Part shown: in pieces, positions 52,571 to 63,927 of the stretch
How the letters are laid out: every line of letters starts with the position of its first letter
Position numbering within the stretch: the stretch's first letter is position 1
From: Thermobifida alba
GTDB taxonomy: Bacteria; Actinomycetota; Actinomycetes; Streptosporangiales; Streptosporangiaceae
NCBI RefSeq assembly: GCF_023208015.1
Contig: NZ_CP051627.1
Span: 2,923,501 to 2,987,500 of the forward strand
Length of the DNA: 64,000 nt
Direction: 5' to 3'
Notes under the pieces: generated by a model
The model's input: only the letters and a program-made list of their open reading frames with translations
The model's database searches: none
Told to the model about the DNA's origin: nothing
Made by a program: the position numbers and the translations under genes

Positions 52571-53410
52571 TCACGGGGCGGCGGGCCGGACGTGGACGAC
52601 GTCGCCCGCGCTGAGGGCGTGCTCCCGGCCGTCCTCGGCGCGCACCCGCAACTGCCCGCCCGCGTCGATCCCGGTGGCCGTGCCCTCCAGCAGGCCGTCC
52701 TCGGGCAGGTGCACCCGCACCCGCTGGCCGAGGGTGGCGCAGCAGGACCGGTACTCCTCGGCCAGTCCACTGCGTTCGGCGTCGCCGTCGTGCTCGACCC
52801 AGCGGGTGTAGTGCTCGGCGAAGGCGCGCAGGACCGCGCGCAGCAGGGGGTCGCGGTCGGTGCACGCGGCGCCGGACAGGGCGAGCGAGGTGGCGGTGTC
52901 CACCGGGAGCTCCTCCCGGGACTGCGAGACATTGAGTCCGATGCCGATGACCACCGCGGGCCCCGCGGGGCCGAAGGCGGCCTCGGAGAGGATCCCGGCG
53001 AGTTTGCGGCCGCCCACGAGGACGTCGTTGGGCCACTTGAGCTCCGCTCGGACCGCGGCGATCCGCCGCACACCGTGCACCGCCGCCACCCCCATGAGCA
53101 GCGGCAGCCACCCGTAGCCGTGGGGCGGCACGGTGGGGCGCAGCAGCACCGAGAAGGTCAGCGCCGCCCGCGCCGGCGTCGAGAAGGACCGGCCCAGCCG
53201 TCCGCGTCCGGCGGTCTGGTGCTCGGTGACCAGCACCGTTCCCCCGGGGGCGCCGTCGTTCGCCCGCGCGACCAGCTCGGTGTTGGTGGACCCCAGCGAC
53301 GGCACGACGTCGACGCCGGTCCACAGCGCCCCGGGGCGCACCAGCGCCCGTTGCAGCGCCCGCTGGTCCAGGGGCGGCCTGCTCAGGTCCGAGTAGAGCG
53401 AGGAAGGCAT
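52571..53410 (-). CDS. birA: Biotin-[acetyl-CoA-carboxylase] ligase
   Basis: Attaches biotin to the carrier lysine of biotin-dependent carboxylases. The 279-residue protein lacks the N-terminal DNA-binding domain of E. coli BirA, so it is the class I, non-regulatory form. It shows SLGSTNTELVARA (about 38-50), the biotinyl-AMP loop EHQTAGRGRLGRSF (about 63-76), the LKWPNDVLVGGRKLAGIL core (about 124-141) and VVIGIGLNVSQSREEL. A C-terminal SH3-like domain follows from about 225. Start ATG 53410; no clear ribosome site. Its substrate is very likely the AccA subunit encoded at 58312. Confidence 0.94.
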   Translation of the reverse strand: MPSSLYSDLSRPPLDQRALQRALVRPGALWTGVDVVPSLGSTNTELVARANDGAPGGTVLVTEHQTAGRGRLGRSFSTPARAALTFSVLLRPTVPPHGYGWLPLLMGVAAVHGVRRIAAVRAELKWPNDVLVGGRKLAGILSEAAFGPAGPAVVIGIGLNVSQSREELPVDTATSLALSGAACTDRDPLLRAVLRAFAEHYTRWVEHDGDAERSGLAEEYRSCCATLGQRVRVHLPEDGLLEGTATGIDAGGQLRVRAEDGREHALSAGDVVHVRPAAP

Positions 53411-53458
53411 GGCACCATTCAACAACGCTCCGGCCCTCCCCGCGCCCCGGGGAGGGCC

Positions 53459-53482
53459 CCACCCCCGCCGGAGCGGGGGTGG
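53459..53482 (-). terminator. 9-bp hairpin downstream of ppc
   Basis: CCACCCCCG (53459-53467) pairs perfectly with CGGGGGTGG (53474-53482), 6-base loop. On the minus strand it begins 18 bases after the ppc stop at 53500 and lies before birA. Confidence 0.65.
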
Positions 53483-53499
53483 TCGCACGGCCGCGGGGG

Positions 53500-56127
<2,628 letters not shown>

Positions 56128-56134
56128 GGCACAG

Positions 56135-56140
56135 ACGATA
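56135..56140 (-). promoter_or_regulatory. ppc: Leaderless ppc promoter -10 element
   Basis: Minus strand TATCGT, seven bases before the ppc ATG at 56127, and no ribosome site between them. The -35 region is weak (around 56158-56163). Confidence 0.55.
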
Positions 56141-56350
56141 CCCAGATTGGTCTACTCCACTTGAAAGAAGGGGTATCCCTTCGGTTGCCCAGCGTGGGCG
56201 ACTCGAACGCCAAACATGAGAACTGTTATCATCAAAATCGTCCACTGTGGACAGAACGTGCCTGGTCAGTGACCCGACCGCGGTTTTTACCGTCGGGTAA
56301 CCCATCTCCGCCCGTCTGAACGAGAACCCGTACTAATACTCTGAGGCCTT

Positions 56351-57955
56351 ATGGCGACCCAAGCCCCTGAACCGCTGCCCGCGGAACAGATCGACATCCG
56401 CACCACCGCGGGCAAACTCGCGGACCTGCAGCGCCGCCGCTACGAGGCGGTCCACGCGGGATCCGAACGAGCCGTAGAGAAACAGCACGCCAAGGGCAAG
56501 ATGACCGCTCGCGAGCGCATCGACGCCCTCCTCGACCCGGGCTCCTTCGTGGAGTTCGACGCCTTCGCGCGCCACCGGTCCACCAACTTCGGCTTGGAGA
56601 AGAACCGCCCCTACAGCGACGGCGTCGTGACCGGCTACGGCACCATCGACGGCCGCCCCGTCGCGGTGTTCAGCCAGGACGTCACCGTCTTCGGCGGCTC
56701 TCTCGGCGAGGTCTACGGCGAGAAGATCGTCAAGGTCCTCGACCACGCCCTCAAGACCGGCTGCCCGGTGATCGGCATCAACGAGGGCGGCGGCGCCCGC
56801 ATCCAGGAGGGCGTGGTGGCGCTGGGCCTCTACGCCGAGATCTTCAAGCGCAACACCCACGCCTCCGGCGTCATCCCGCAGATCTCGCTGGTCATGGGAG
56901 CGGCGGCGGGCGGCCACGTCTACTCGCCCGCGCTCACCGACTTCATCGTGATGGTCGACCAGACCTCCCAGATGTTCATCACCGGCCCCGACGTCATCAA
57001 GACGGTCACCGGCGAGGACGTCACCATGGAGGAACTGGGCGGCGCGCGCACCCACAACACCAAGTCGGGTGTGGCCCACTACATGGCCGCGGACGAGAAC
57101 GACGCCCTGGAGTACGTCCGGACACTGCTGTCCTACCTGCCCTCCAACAACCTGGAGGACCCCCCGGTCGAGCCGACCCCGGTGGACCTGGAGGTCACCG
57201 AGAGCGACCTGGAGCTGGACACCTTCATCCCGGACTCGGCGAACCAGCCCTACGACATGCACCAGGTCATCGAGCACATCGTCGACGACGGCGAGTTCCT
57301 GGAGGTCCACGAGCTGTTCGCGCCGAACATCATCGTGGGCTACGGGCGGGTGGAGGGCCACCCGGTGGGCATCGTCGCCAACCAGCCGATGAACTTCGCG
57401 GGCTGCCTGGACATCGACGCCTCCGAGAAGGCCGCGCGGTTCGTCCGCACCTGCGACGCCTTCAACGTCCCCGTGCTCACCCTGGTGGACGTCCCCGGCT
57501 TCCTGCCCGGAACCGACCAGGAGTTCAACGGCATCATCCGGCGCGGCGCTAAACTGCTCTACGCCTACGCCGAGGCGACCGTCCCGCTGGTGACCGTTAT
57601 CACCCGCAAGGCGTTCGGCGGCGCCTACGACGTCATGGGCTCCAAGCACCTGGGCGCCGACATCAACCTGGCCTGGCCGACCGCGCAGATCGCGGTGATG
57701 GGAGCCCAGGGCGCGGTCAACATCCTGCACCGGCGCACCCTGGCCGCCGCCGAGGACGTCGAGGCCACCCGCGCACAGCTCATCACCGAGTACGAGGACA
57801 CGCTGCTCAACCCGTACAGCGCCGCCGAGCGCGGCTACGTCGACGGCGTCATCATGCCCTCGGAGACCCGCACCTCCGTCATCAAGGCGCTGCGCGCGCT
57901 GCGCGGCAAGCGCAAGCAGCTCCCGCCCAAGAAGCACGGGAATATCCCACTCTGA
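56351..57955 (+). CDS. accD: Acyl-CoA carboxylase beta (carboxyltransferase) subunit
   Basis: Transfers carboxyl from biotin to acetyl- or propionyl-CoA. The 534-residue protein has the carboxyltransferase fold in two crotonase-like halves: [20 protein letters not shown] and [12 protein letters not shown] with [19 protein letters not shown] in the first, and [25 protein letters not shown] with [21 protein letters not shown] in the second. It matches actinobacterial AccD5/PccB-type subunits of multifunctional acyl-CoA carboxylases; propionyl-CoA is the likely main substrate, but acetyl-CoA is not excluded. Start ATG 56351, GAGG upstream. The stop overlaps accE (TGATG). Confidence 0.95.
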   Translation: MATQAPEPLPAEQIDIRTTAGKLADLQRRRYEAVHAGSERAVEKQHAKGKMTARERIDALLDPGSFVEFDAFARHRSTNFGLEKNRPYSDGVVTGYGTIDGRPVAVFSQDVTVFGGSLGEVYGEKIVKVLDHALKTGCPVIGINEGGGARIQEGVVALGLYAEIFKRNTHASGVIPQISLVMGAAAGGHVYSPALTDFIVMVDQTSQMFITGPDVIKTVTGEDVTMEELGGARTHNTKSGVAHYMAADENDALEYVRTLLSYLPSNNLEDPPVEPTPVDLEVTESDLELDTFIPDSANQPYDMHQVIEHIVDDGEFLEVHELFAPNIIVGYGRVEGHPVGIVANQPMNFAGCLDIDASEKAARFVRTCDAFNVPVLTLVDVPGFLPGTDQEFNGIIRRGAKLLYAYAEATVPLVTVITRKAFGGAYDVMGSKHLGADINLAWPTAQIAVMGAQGAVNILHRRTLAAAEDVEATRAQLITEYEDTLLNPYSAAERGYVDGVIMPSETRTSVIKALRALRGKRKQLPPKKHGNIPL

Positions 57956-58200
57956 TGGCCAGCGACCGAACCCACCCCGGCCCCGCCCCCTTCCTGCAGG
58001 TCGTGCGGGGCGAACTCAGCCACGAGGAGATCGCGGCGCTCGTCGCGGTCCTGACGGCCCGCGCGCGGGCCGTCCAGGCCGCGCGCGCCCGGGCCGCGGC
58101 CCCCGCCGCCCCTTCGGGCTGGCGCGACCGCGCCCGGCTGCTGGGAGTCCCGCCGCGCCCGGGACCGCACTCCTGGCGCCGCAGTTTCCACCCGGGATGA
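57955..58200 (+). CDS. accE: Acyl-CoA carboxylase epsilon subunit
   Basis: An 81-residue protein of the actinobacterial epsilon-subunit family, which stabilises the alpha-beta carboxylase complex. It has the family core FLQVVRGELSHEEIAALVAV (residues 13-32), then an Ala/Arg-rich helix and the conserved end with GW and a hydrophobic-basic tail (SWRRSFHPG). Start ATG 57955 overlaps accD by one base and the biotin-carboxylase gene follows, so the three form one operon. Confidence 0.88.
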   Translation: MASDRTHPGPAPFLQVVRGELSHEEIAALVAVLTARARAVQAARARAAAPAAPSGWRDRARLLGVPPRPGPHSWRRSFHPG

Positions 58201-58311
58201 TCCGCCCGGCCCCGGGTCCGCCTCCCGAGCCGCAGCGGGCCCGCCGCCCTCAGACCCGCCCACGGCATCGGCGCCGAACGGCCGATGCCCCTCCAGGAGG
58301 AATGTTCGACC

Positions 58312-60072
58312 GTGCGTAAAGTTCTCATCGCCAACCGGGGCGAGATCGCCGTCCGGGTGGCACGCGCCTGCCGCGACGCGGGCCTCGGCAGCGTCGCGAT
58401 CTACGCCGAACCCGACGTCGACGCGCTGCACGTCAAGGTCGCCGACGAGGCCTACGCCCTGGGCGGGCAGACCCCCGCCGACAGCTACCTCAACGTCGAC
58501 AAGATCCTGGCCATCGCGGCCGAGTCCGGCGCGGACGCGGTCCACCCCGGCTACGGCTTCCTCGCTGAGAACGCCGACTTCGCCCAGGCCGTCATCGACG
58601 CCGGGCTGACCTGGATCGGCCCGCCGCCCGCCGCGATCACCGCCCTGGGCGACAAGGTCCAGGCCCGCCACATCGCGCAGAAGGTCGGCGCGCCCCTGGT
58701 GGCGGGCACCCCCGACCCCGTGTCGGGCGTCGACGAGGTGCTGGCCTTCGCCTCCGAGCACGGCCTGCCCATCGCGATCAAGGCCGCCTTCGGCGGCGGC
58801 GGACGCGGCCTGAAGGTCGCCCGCACCATGGAGGAGATCCCCGACCTCTACGAGTCGGCGGTGCGCGAGGCCGTCACCGCGTTCGGCCGCGGCGAGTGCT
58901 TCGTGGAACGCTACCTGGACCGGCCCCGGCACGTGGAGACCCAGTGCCTGGCCGACACGCACGGCAATGTCGTGGTGGTCTCCACCCGCGACTGCTCGCT
59001 GCAGCGCCGCCACCAGAAGCTGGTGGAGGAGGCCCCCGCGCCGTTCCTCACCGACGAGCAGGTGGAACTGCTGTACTCCTCCTCCAAGGCGATCCTGCGC
59101 GAGGCCGGCTACGTGGGCGCGGGCACCTGCGAGTTCCTGGTCGGCGCCGACGGCACCATCTCCTTCCTGGAGGTCAACACCCGCCTGCAGGTGGAGCACC
59201 CGGTCACCGAGGAGGTCGCCGGGATCGACCTGGTGCGGGAGATGTTCCGCATCGCCGACGGCGAGGAGCTGGGCTACGACGACCCGGTGCTGCGCGGCCA
59301 CTCCTTCGAGTTCCGCATCAACGCCGAGGACGCCGGGCGCAACTTCATGCCCGCCCCCGGCACCATCACCTCGATGCGGCTGCCCGGAGGCCCCGGCGTG
59401 CGCGTCGACACCGGCTGCGAGCCCGGCTTCACCGTGCCGCAGGCGTTCGACTCGATGGTGGCCAAGCTCATCGTGACCGGCCGCACCCGCACCGAGGCCC
59501 TGGAGCGGTCCCGCCGCGCCCTCGCCGAGTTCGAGGTCGGCGGCATGCCCACCGTCATCCCGTTCCACCAGGCGGTGGTCTCCCACCCGGCGTTCGCCCC
59601 GGCCGACGACACCCAGCCGTTCAGCGTGCACACCCGCTGGATCGAGACCGAGTTCGACGGAGTCATCGAACCGTTCCAGGGCGAGGTGGAGCAGGCCGAG
59701 GCCGCGGAGCGGGAGCGGGTCACCGTCGAGGTCGGCGGCAAGCGGGTCGAGGTCGTGCTGCCCGCCGGCCTGGGCGCCGACCTGGCCGCGGCCCCGAGCA
59801 CGAAGAAGTCCGGCAAGCGCGGCTCCCGGAAGAAGTCCGCGGCGGCGGTCAGCGGCGACGCCCTGGTCAGCCCGATGCAGGGCACCGTCGTCAAGGTCGT
59901 GGCCTCCGACGGCCAGGAGGTCGCCGAGGGCGACACCGTCGTCGTCATCGAGGCCATGAAGATGGAGCAGCCGCTCACCGCGCACAAGGCGGGCACCGTC
60001 ACCGGCCTGGCGGTGAGCGCGGGCGAGACCGTCGGCAACGGCGCGGTGATCTGCGAGATCAAGGACGCCTAG
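58312..60072 (+). CDS. accA: Acyl-CoA carboxylase alpha subunit (biotin carboxylase + carrier)
   Basis: Carboxylates its own biotin with ATP and bicarbonate. The 586-residue protein starts [18 protein letters not shown] (GTG 58312, AGGAGG 11 bases upstream; the ATG 58285 frame extends further but homologues start here). The ATP-grasp domain shows [28 protein letters not shown] and [16 protein letters not shown]. After a charged linker ([12 protein letters not shown]) the biotin-carrier domain has the biotin lysine Lys550 in EAMKMEQP. It is the AccA3/PccA type used with several beta subunits. A 15-bp hairpin terminates the operon. Confidence 0.95.
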   Translation: MRKVLIANRGEIAVRVARACRDAGLGSVAIYAEPDVDALHVKVADEAYALGGQTPADSYLNVDKILAIAAESGADAVHPGYGFLAENADFAQAVIDAGLTWIGPPPAAITALGDKVQARHIAQKVGAPLVAGTPDPVSGVDEVLAFASEHGLPIAIKAAFGGGGRGLKVARTMEEIPDLYESAVREAVTAFGRGECFVERYLDRPRHVETQCLADTHGNVVVVSTRDCSLQRRHQKLVEEAPAPFLTDEQVELLYSSSKAILREAGYVGAGTCEFLVGADGTISFLEVNTRLQVEHPVTEEVAGIDLVREMFRIADGEELGYDDPVLRGHSFEFRINAEDAGRNFMPAPGTITSMRLPGGPGVRVDTGCEPGFTVPQAFDSMVAKLIVTGRTRTEALERSRRALAEFEVGGMPTVIPFHQAVVSHPAFAPADDTQPFSVHTRWIETEFDGVIEPFQGEVEQAEAAERERVTVEVGGKRVEVVLPAGLGADLAAAPSTKKSGKRGSRKKSAAAVSGDALVSPMQGTVVKVVASDGQEVAEGDTVVVIEAMKMEQPLTAHKAGTVTGLAVSAGETVGNGAVICEIKDA

Positions 60073-60101
60073 GGCGCGGCGCCGACAACGGCGCGACGCA
60101 C

Positions 60102-60142
60102 CGGCGGGGCGGACCGTCCACTCGGGGCGGTCCGCCCCGCCG
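60102..60142 (+). terminator. 15-bp hairpin ending the acc operon
   Basis: CGGCGGGGCGGACCG (60102-60116) pairs perfectly with CGGTCCGCCCCGCCG (60128-60142), 11-base loop, no U-tract. It begins 30 bases after the accA stop and precedes the leaderless promoter of the next operon. Confidence 0.82.
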
Positions 60143-60211
60143 CGTTCCCGGACGACCGTCCCCCGGGACGAGCAGCCGCGCCCCGGGAGAATTCTCCCCG
60201 ACCAGCACCTC

Positions 60212-60224
60212 TAGGCTGTCCCCA
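60212..60224 (+). promoter_or_regulatory. Leaderless promoter -10 element
   Basis: TAGGCT (60212-60217) followed after six bases by the ATG at 60224; no ribosome site. Same hexamer and spacing as at 16536. It would drive the three-paralogue operon. Confidence 0.65.
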
Positions 60225-60943
60225 TGCTCTTCTGGCGCTGCCTGGCCGTGGGGGCGACCCTCCTCGCGGCCCTCTCCCCTCCCTCCGCCTCCGCGGCGGA
60301 GTGGCCCGCCAGCTATCCGTCCCACGTGGCCGCGCAGCTCGCCGAGGACCCGGTCTACGTCAGCGACCACTACGCGGGAGCCCTGGACCTGGCGCAGACC
60401 CGCGCCCACCTGCACGACGCGGTCTCCCGCCTCGACCACCCCGTCTACGTGGTGGTGCTGCCCACCGTGGTGGGCGGCGACGTCCTCGACGAGGGCTTCC
60501 TCGCCGCCGTCCACGACCGCCTCGGCGAGGACGGGGTGTACCTGCTCGCGGAGTACCGGGGCTCCGACATCAGCGCGGTCGCCTACGGGGTCGACGTCCC
60601 CGCCTCCGAGGCCGCCCTGGAGGTGCTCCTCTCCCTGGAGCACGACACCCCCCTCACGGTCGTGGTCGACCGGTTCGTGGACAACCTCGCCTCGGGGGAG
60701 GCCGCCCAGCGCCTGGCGGAGAGCCGGGACCGGTGGGACGCCGGGCAGTGGTCCCCGTTCGGCGGCCCCAGCCCGATCGAGCGGCTCCGCGAAGCCCTGT
60801 CCCCGGACACCTCCTACGGAGTCCGCAACCAGGCGTTCGCCCTCGGCACGACCCTGGGCGCGACGGCCACCCTGGTCGTCCTGACCGTCTGGCACCGCCT
60901 GCGGCGACGGCCCGCCCGCCCGAGGGGAGGGCGGCGGCGGTGA
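60224..60943 (+). CDS. Exported paralogue A of a three-gene family, TPM-like fold possible
   Basis: A 239-residue protein with a signal peptide (about 1-24, cleavage after SASA), an extracytoplasmic domain (about 25-200) and a membrane helix near residue 207-226, then a basic tail RRRPARPRGGRRR. The outer domain has EDPVYVSDHY, a PVYVVVLPTVVGGDVLDEGF strand-loop and DRLGEDGVYLLAEY, a pattern shared with the two following genes and reminiscent of TPM domains (short parallel strands with a nucleotide-like loop). I cannot name the family. It lacks the cysteine-containing C-terminal part of its neighbours. Its stop overlaps the next start (GTGA). Confidence 0.7.
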   Translation: MLFWRCLAVGATLLAALSPPSASAAEWPASYPSHVAAQLAEDPVYVSDHYAGALDLAQTRAHLHDAVSRLDHPVYVVVLPTVVGGDVLDEGFLAAVHDRLGEDGVYLLAEYRGSDISAVAYGVDVPASEAALEVLLSLEHDTPLTVVVDRFVDNLASGEAAQRLAESRDRWDAGQWSPFGGPSPIERLREALSPDTSYGVRNQAFALGTTLGATATLVVLTVWHRLRRRPARPRGGRRR

Positions 60944-62202
60944 GGGTCCTGCGCACACTCCGCCGCGCCCTGCTCGCAGCCGTCCTCCTGCTGGGCGCGC
61001 CCCCCGCGGCCGCGGCCGAACTCCTCCCGGAACCGCCGTACGTGGCCGACACCACCCGCGTGGAGCGGATCGTCGCCGGGCTGCGCGAGGACCCGCTCTT
61101 CGTCGACCCCAGCGCCGTCTCCCTGCTGCCGCGGGAGGAGGCCGAGGCGGTCCGCGAGGCGCTGGCCGACCAGCCCGTGCCCGTCTACGTCGTCGTCGTG
61201 CCCTCGCTCCCCACGGACGAGTCCGCGGGCGACGAGGAGGTCCTGCTGCACGCGGTCCACCACGTCCTCGGCGAAGGCGGGGTGTACGTGCACCTGAACT
61301 CGTCGTGGCTGCACAGCGGCTCCTACCGCTTCTCCCACATCGTCGTCGACGTGCCCGTCGACGACGGGGACCTGCCCCGCTCCCCCGTCTTCGCCGAGGG
61401 GGCGGACGAACTCCTGGACCTCCTGGCGGCGGTGCGCACCGCCCCTCCCGGCGCCCCGGCCAGCCCCACCCCCTCCGCGGTGGAGTTCCGGGACCACCGG
61501 ACGGAGTACCAACCGACCGTCGCCGACCGCTTCTCCGGGGACTTCTGGCCCGGCCTGCTCGTCGTCGGCCCCCTCCTCGGCCTGCTGCTGTTCCCCCTGG
61601 CCCTGGGGCTGGGGCGGGCCGGGCGCGCCGCGGCCTCCGGACGGCGCACCCGCCGCGCCCACCGCGACACCGAGCGGCGTTCCCTGCCGGCGCCGCTGCG
61701 GGCGCGGCGCGCCCCCTCCCGGCCCAGCCGTGCCCGACTGCACCGGATCCTCCGCCGCGAACTGGACCGCCTCACCGCGGAGCTGGAGGCGGCGGCCGCC
61801 GCGCAGCCCGGCCGGGACCGCGCCGCGCGGGCCTTCGACGCCGCCGGACTGCTCGCCGCGGATCCGGCCGCCACCGACCACGACCTGGTGGGCGCGATCG
61901 TGCTGGCCCGGGAGGGCCGCGCGGCCCTCGCCGCCGACGGCCTGTCCCGCTCCCCCGGCGCCTGCTCCGTCAACCCGCTGCACGGAGCCCCCCTGCCCGG
62001 CAGCGCCCCGCTCCGCGGATCCGCCGGCCGGAGCGCCGACGGCCGCTGCGCCCGCTGCGCGGGCCGGACCGTGCCGCCTCCCCCGCTGCGTCTGGCGGGC
62101 GAACCCCACACCGCCCACGCCAACCTGTGGACCCGGACCGGCTACGGACGCACCGTCCCCGAACTGGCCCGGACCGTGCTCAAGGAGATCGATGTCGACT
62201 GA
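60940..62202 (+). CDS. Exported paralogue B with cytoplasmic cysteine domain
   Basis: A 420-residue protein from GTG 60940. Signal peptide (about 1-27), outer domain with EDPLFVDPSAVSLLPREEAE and VYVVVVPSLPTDESAGDEEV then VLGEGGVYVHLN, a strong membrane helix near residue 205-227 and a cytoplasmic part of about 190 residues. The latter ends with CSVNPLHGAPLPGS and, 30 residues on, CARCAGRT, which together look like a C...CxxC metal-binding site, followed by a conserved end (LWTRTGYGRTVPEL). The last element recurs in paralogue C. The end overlaps the start of the next gene by 11 bases. Confidence 0.7.
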   Translation: MRVLRTLRRALLAAVLLLGAPPAAAAELLPEPPYVADTTRVERIVAGLREDPLFVDPSAVSLLPREEAEAVREALADQPVPVYVVVVPSLPTDESAGDEEVLLHAVHHVLGEGGVYVHLNSSWLHSGSYRFSHIVVDVPVDDGDLPRSPVFAEGADELLDLLAAVRTAPPGAPASPTPSAVEFRDHRTEYQPTVADRFSGDFWPGLLVVGPLLGLLLFPLALGLGRAGRAAASGRRTRRAHRDTERRSLPAPLRARRAPSRPSRARLHRILRRELDRLTAELEAAAAAQPGRDRAARAFDAAGLLAADPAATDHDLVGAIVLAREGRAALAADGLSRSPGACSVNPLHGAPLPGSAPLRGSAGRSADGRCARCAGRTVPPPPLRLAGEPHTAHANLWTRTGYGRTVPELARTVLKEIDVD

Positions 62203-63436
62203 ACGCCGCGCGGCCGCGCTGGTCACCGCCCTCCTGCTCTGGCTGCTGTGGCCGGGGGGCGCCGCACACGCCCAGACCGACCCCGCCGGGCCGAGCCCCG
62301 CCGAGACGATCGCCGCCGCGCTGCGGGAGCAGCCGGTCTACGTGGACCCGTCACTGCGCTCGCTGCTGGACGAGGACGCGCAGGCCGCACTGGCGGAACG
62401 CATCGCCGCGACCGGCGAGGAGATCTACGTCGTCGTCGTTCCCCTGGTCCGGGGCGACGCGTGGGACGGCGACCCCGCCCAGCTCGTGGGCGCGGTCAGC
62501 GACCGCCTGGGCGGTTCGGCCTCCTACCTGGTCCTGGAGGACAACGACCTGTGGCTGCACGGCGAGGGACCGTCGGCGGGCGACGACGCCTTCTACGCGG
62601 CGCTGACGGTCAACATCGCACCGGAGTCGCAGGGGGCCTCCCTGGCCCGGCGGCTCGACCACGCCGTCGACCTGATCGCCGGCGGCCGCGCCGTGGAGGA
62701 GTACGAGCGGATCAGCGCCGAGCGCGAGCCCCCGCCGCCCTCCGCCTGGGGCGCCGCGCCGTCGGCGTGGCCCTGGATCGCCGGAACCGCTGTGCTCGCC
62801 GCCGTGGTCGTGCTCTCCCTCGTGGCCGCGCGGTCCCGCCGCGCCCACCCGCGGCCGCTCGCGCACACCGTCTTCGACTCCATCGACGCCGCGGGGCAGG
62901 AGCGGATGCGCCGGGATCTCGGTGCGCGGCTCACCGCGACCGGAAAGCGGCTGGCCGCGCTCACCGTGCCCGACTCCGACGCGGCGCGGGCCGCCCTCCA
63001 GCAGGCCCTGGACGCGCACCTGGCCGCGGGCAAGGTCCTGGACGCCGCCGCCGACCTGCCCGACCTGGCCGGGGCCCTGGTCCTGCTCGACCTGTGCGAC
63101 GCCCACGTCGACCAGGCGGTCGCCGCGCGGTCGACGCCCCGCCCGGTACGGCACTGCTTCTTCGACCCGCTGCACGGCACCCGCACCTCCACCACGCCGT
63201 GGCGCGGGCTCGGCACCCGCCGCAGGGTCACCGTGTGGGCCTGCGGCGACTGCGCCACCGCGCTCCGCAAGCACCGGCAGCCGGAGGCGCTGCCCGCCGT
63301 CCTCGACGACGGGCGTCGGGTTCCCTACTACGACCTTCCGCCGGAACGCAGTGTGTGGGCCGCCACCGGGTACGGCACCCTCCACGACGACTTGGTGGCC
63401 CGGGTGCTGCGCGGGGACTCCGGCGCGGCGCGGTGA
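62192..63436 (+). CDS. Exported paralogue C with cytoplasmic cysteine domain
   Basis: A 414-residue protein from ATG 62192 behind AAGGAG. Layout repeats paralogue B: signal peptide (about 1-27), outer domain with EQPVYVDPSLRSLLDEDAQ, IYVVVVPLVRGDAWDGDPAQ and GGSASYLVLEDNDLWLH, a membrane helix near residue 190-213, and a cytoplasmic region with a helical stretch, then HCFFDPLHGTRTS, WACGDCATAL and the end VWAATGYGTLHDDLVARVL. So the outer domain and the C...CxxC-type element are shared with B while the middle differs. Function unknown. The set ends 20 bases before the convergent stop of the 63456 gene. Confidence 0.7.
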   Translation: MSTERRAAALVTALLLWLLWPGGAAHAQTDPAGPSPAETIAAALREQPVYVDPSLRSLLDEDAQAALAERIAATGEEIYVVVVPLVRGDAWDGDPAQLVGAVSDRLGGSASYLVLEDNDLWLHGEGPSAGDDAFYAALTVNIAPESQGASLARRLDHAVDLIAGGRAVEEYERISAEREPPPPSAWGAAPSAWPWIAGTAVLAAVVVLSLVAARSRRAHPRPLAHTVFDSIDAAGQERMRRDLGARLTATGKRLAALTVPDSDAARAALQQALDAHLAAGKVLDAAADLPDLAGALVLLDLCDAHVDQAVAARSTPRPVRHCFFDPLHGTRTSTTPWRGLGTRRRVTVWACGDCATALRKHRQPEALPAVLDDGRRVPYYDLPPERSVWAATGYGTLHDDLVARVLRGDSGAAR

Positions 63437-63455
63437 CCGGCGGGGGCGGGGAGCA

Positions 63456-63878
63456 TCAGGAAGCCTGGGCGACGACGAACCACAGGGCGTAGCCGACCCC
63501 GGCCAGGCTGAGGGCCCCGAAGCCCAGTTCGACCACGTGCAGCAGCAGCATCAACCTCTCCTCCCTGGCCTCCTCCGTGGCCAGGAGCGCCGGCTGCTCC
63601 GACTCCAGTCGGTCGATCTCCCGGTTCACCCCGTCCATTTCCGCCAGGACCCGGGCACGCGCGGCCTCGTCTCCGCGCTCCACGGCGGCGGCCCCTTCCG
63701 CGAGCAGCGCCTCCTTCCTCTCCAGGAGGTCGAGGAGCGCGCGCGATCCGCGCAGTTCGACGCGGTTGCGCGCGACCCATTTGGTGCTGACCGTGGTCAC
63801 CTGCAGCAACCCGCCGTAGACACGGACGGCGGTCCACGCCGCTCCGGTCAGGACCACGGCGAAGACGATCAACCACAT
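63456..63878 (-). CDS. Small two-helix coiled-coil membrane protein
   Basis: A 140-residue protein from ATG 63878 with AGGGGAG upstream. One hydrophobic helix at residues 1-20 and another at about 110-137 flank a charged, heptad-like middle (LLDLLERKEALLAEGAAAVE and ATEEAREERLMLL). I do not recognise the family. It faces the three-paralogue operon and may or may not belong to the same function. Codon bias is that of the rest of the window. Confidence 0.75.
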   Translation of the reverse strand: MWLIVFAVVLTGAAWTAVRVYGGLLQVTTVSTKWVARNRVELRGSRALLDLLERKEALLAEGAAAVERGDEAARARVLAEMDGVNREIDRLESEQPALLATEEAREERLMLLLHVVELGFGALSLAGVGYALWFVVAQAS

Positions 63879-63927
63879 GCCGGTTTCTCCCCTGTCGTCG
63901 AGGACGATGGTGGTGTCCAGTCGCCCG

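Noticed and set aside
56170-56184. AAGGGGTATCCCTT near-palindrome between ppc and accD as an operator
   Set aside because: The symmetry is imperfect and short, and it does not overlap either candidate promoter; too weak to call.
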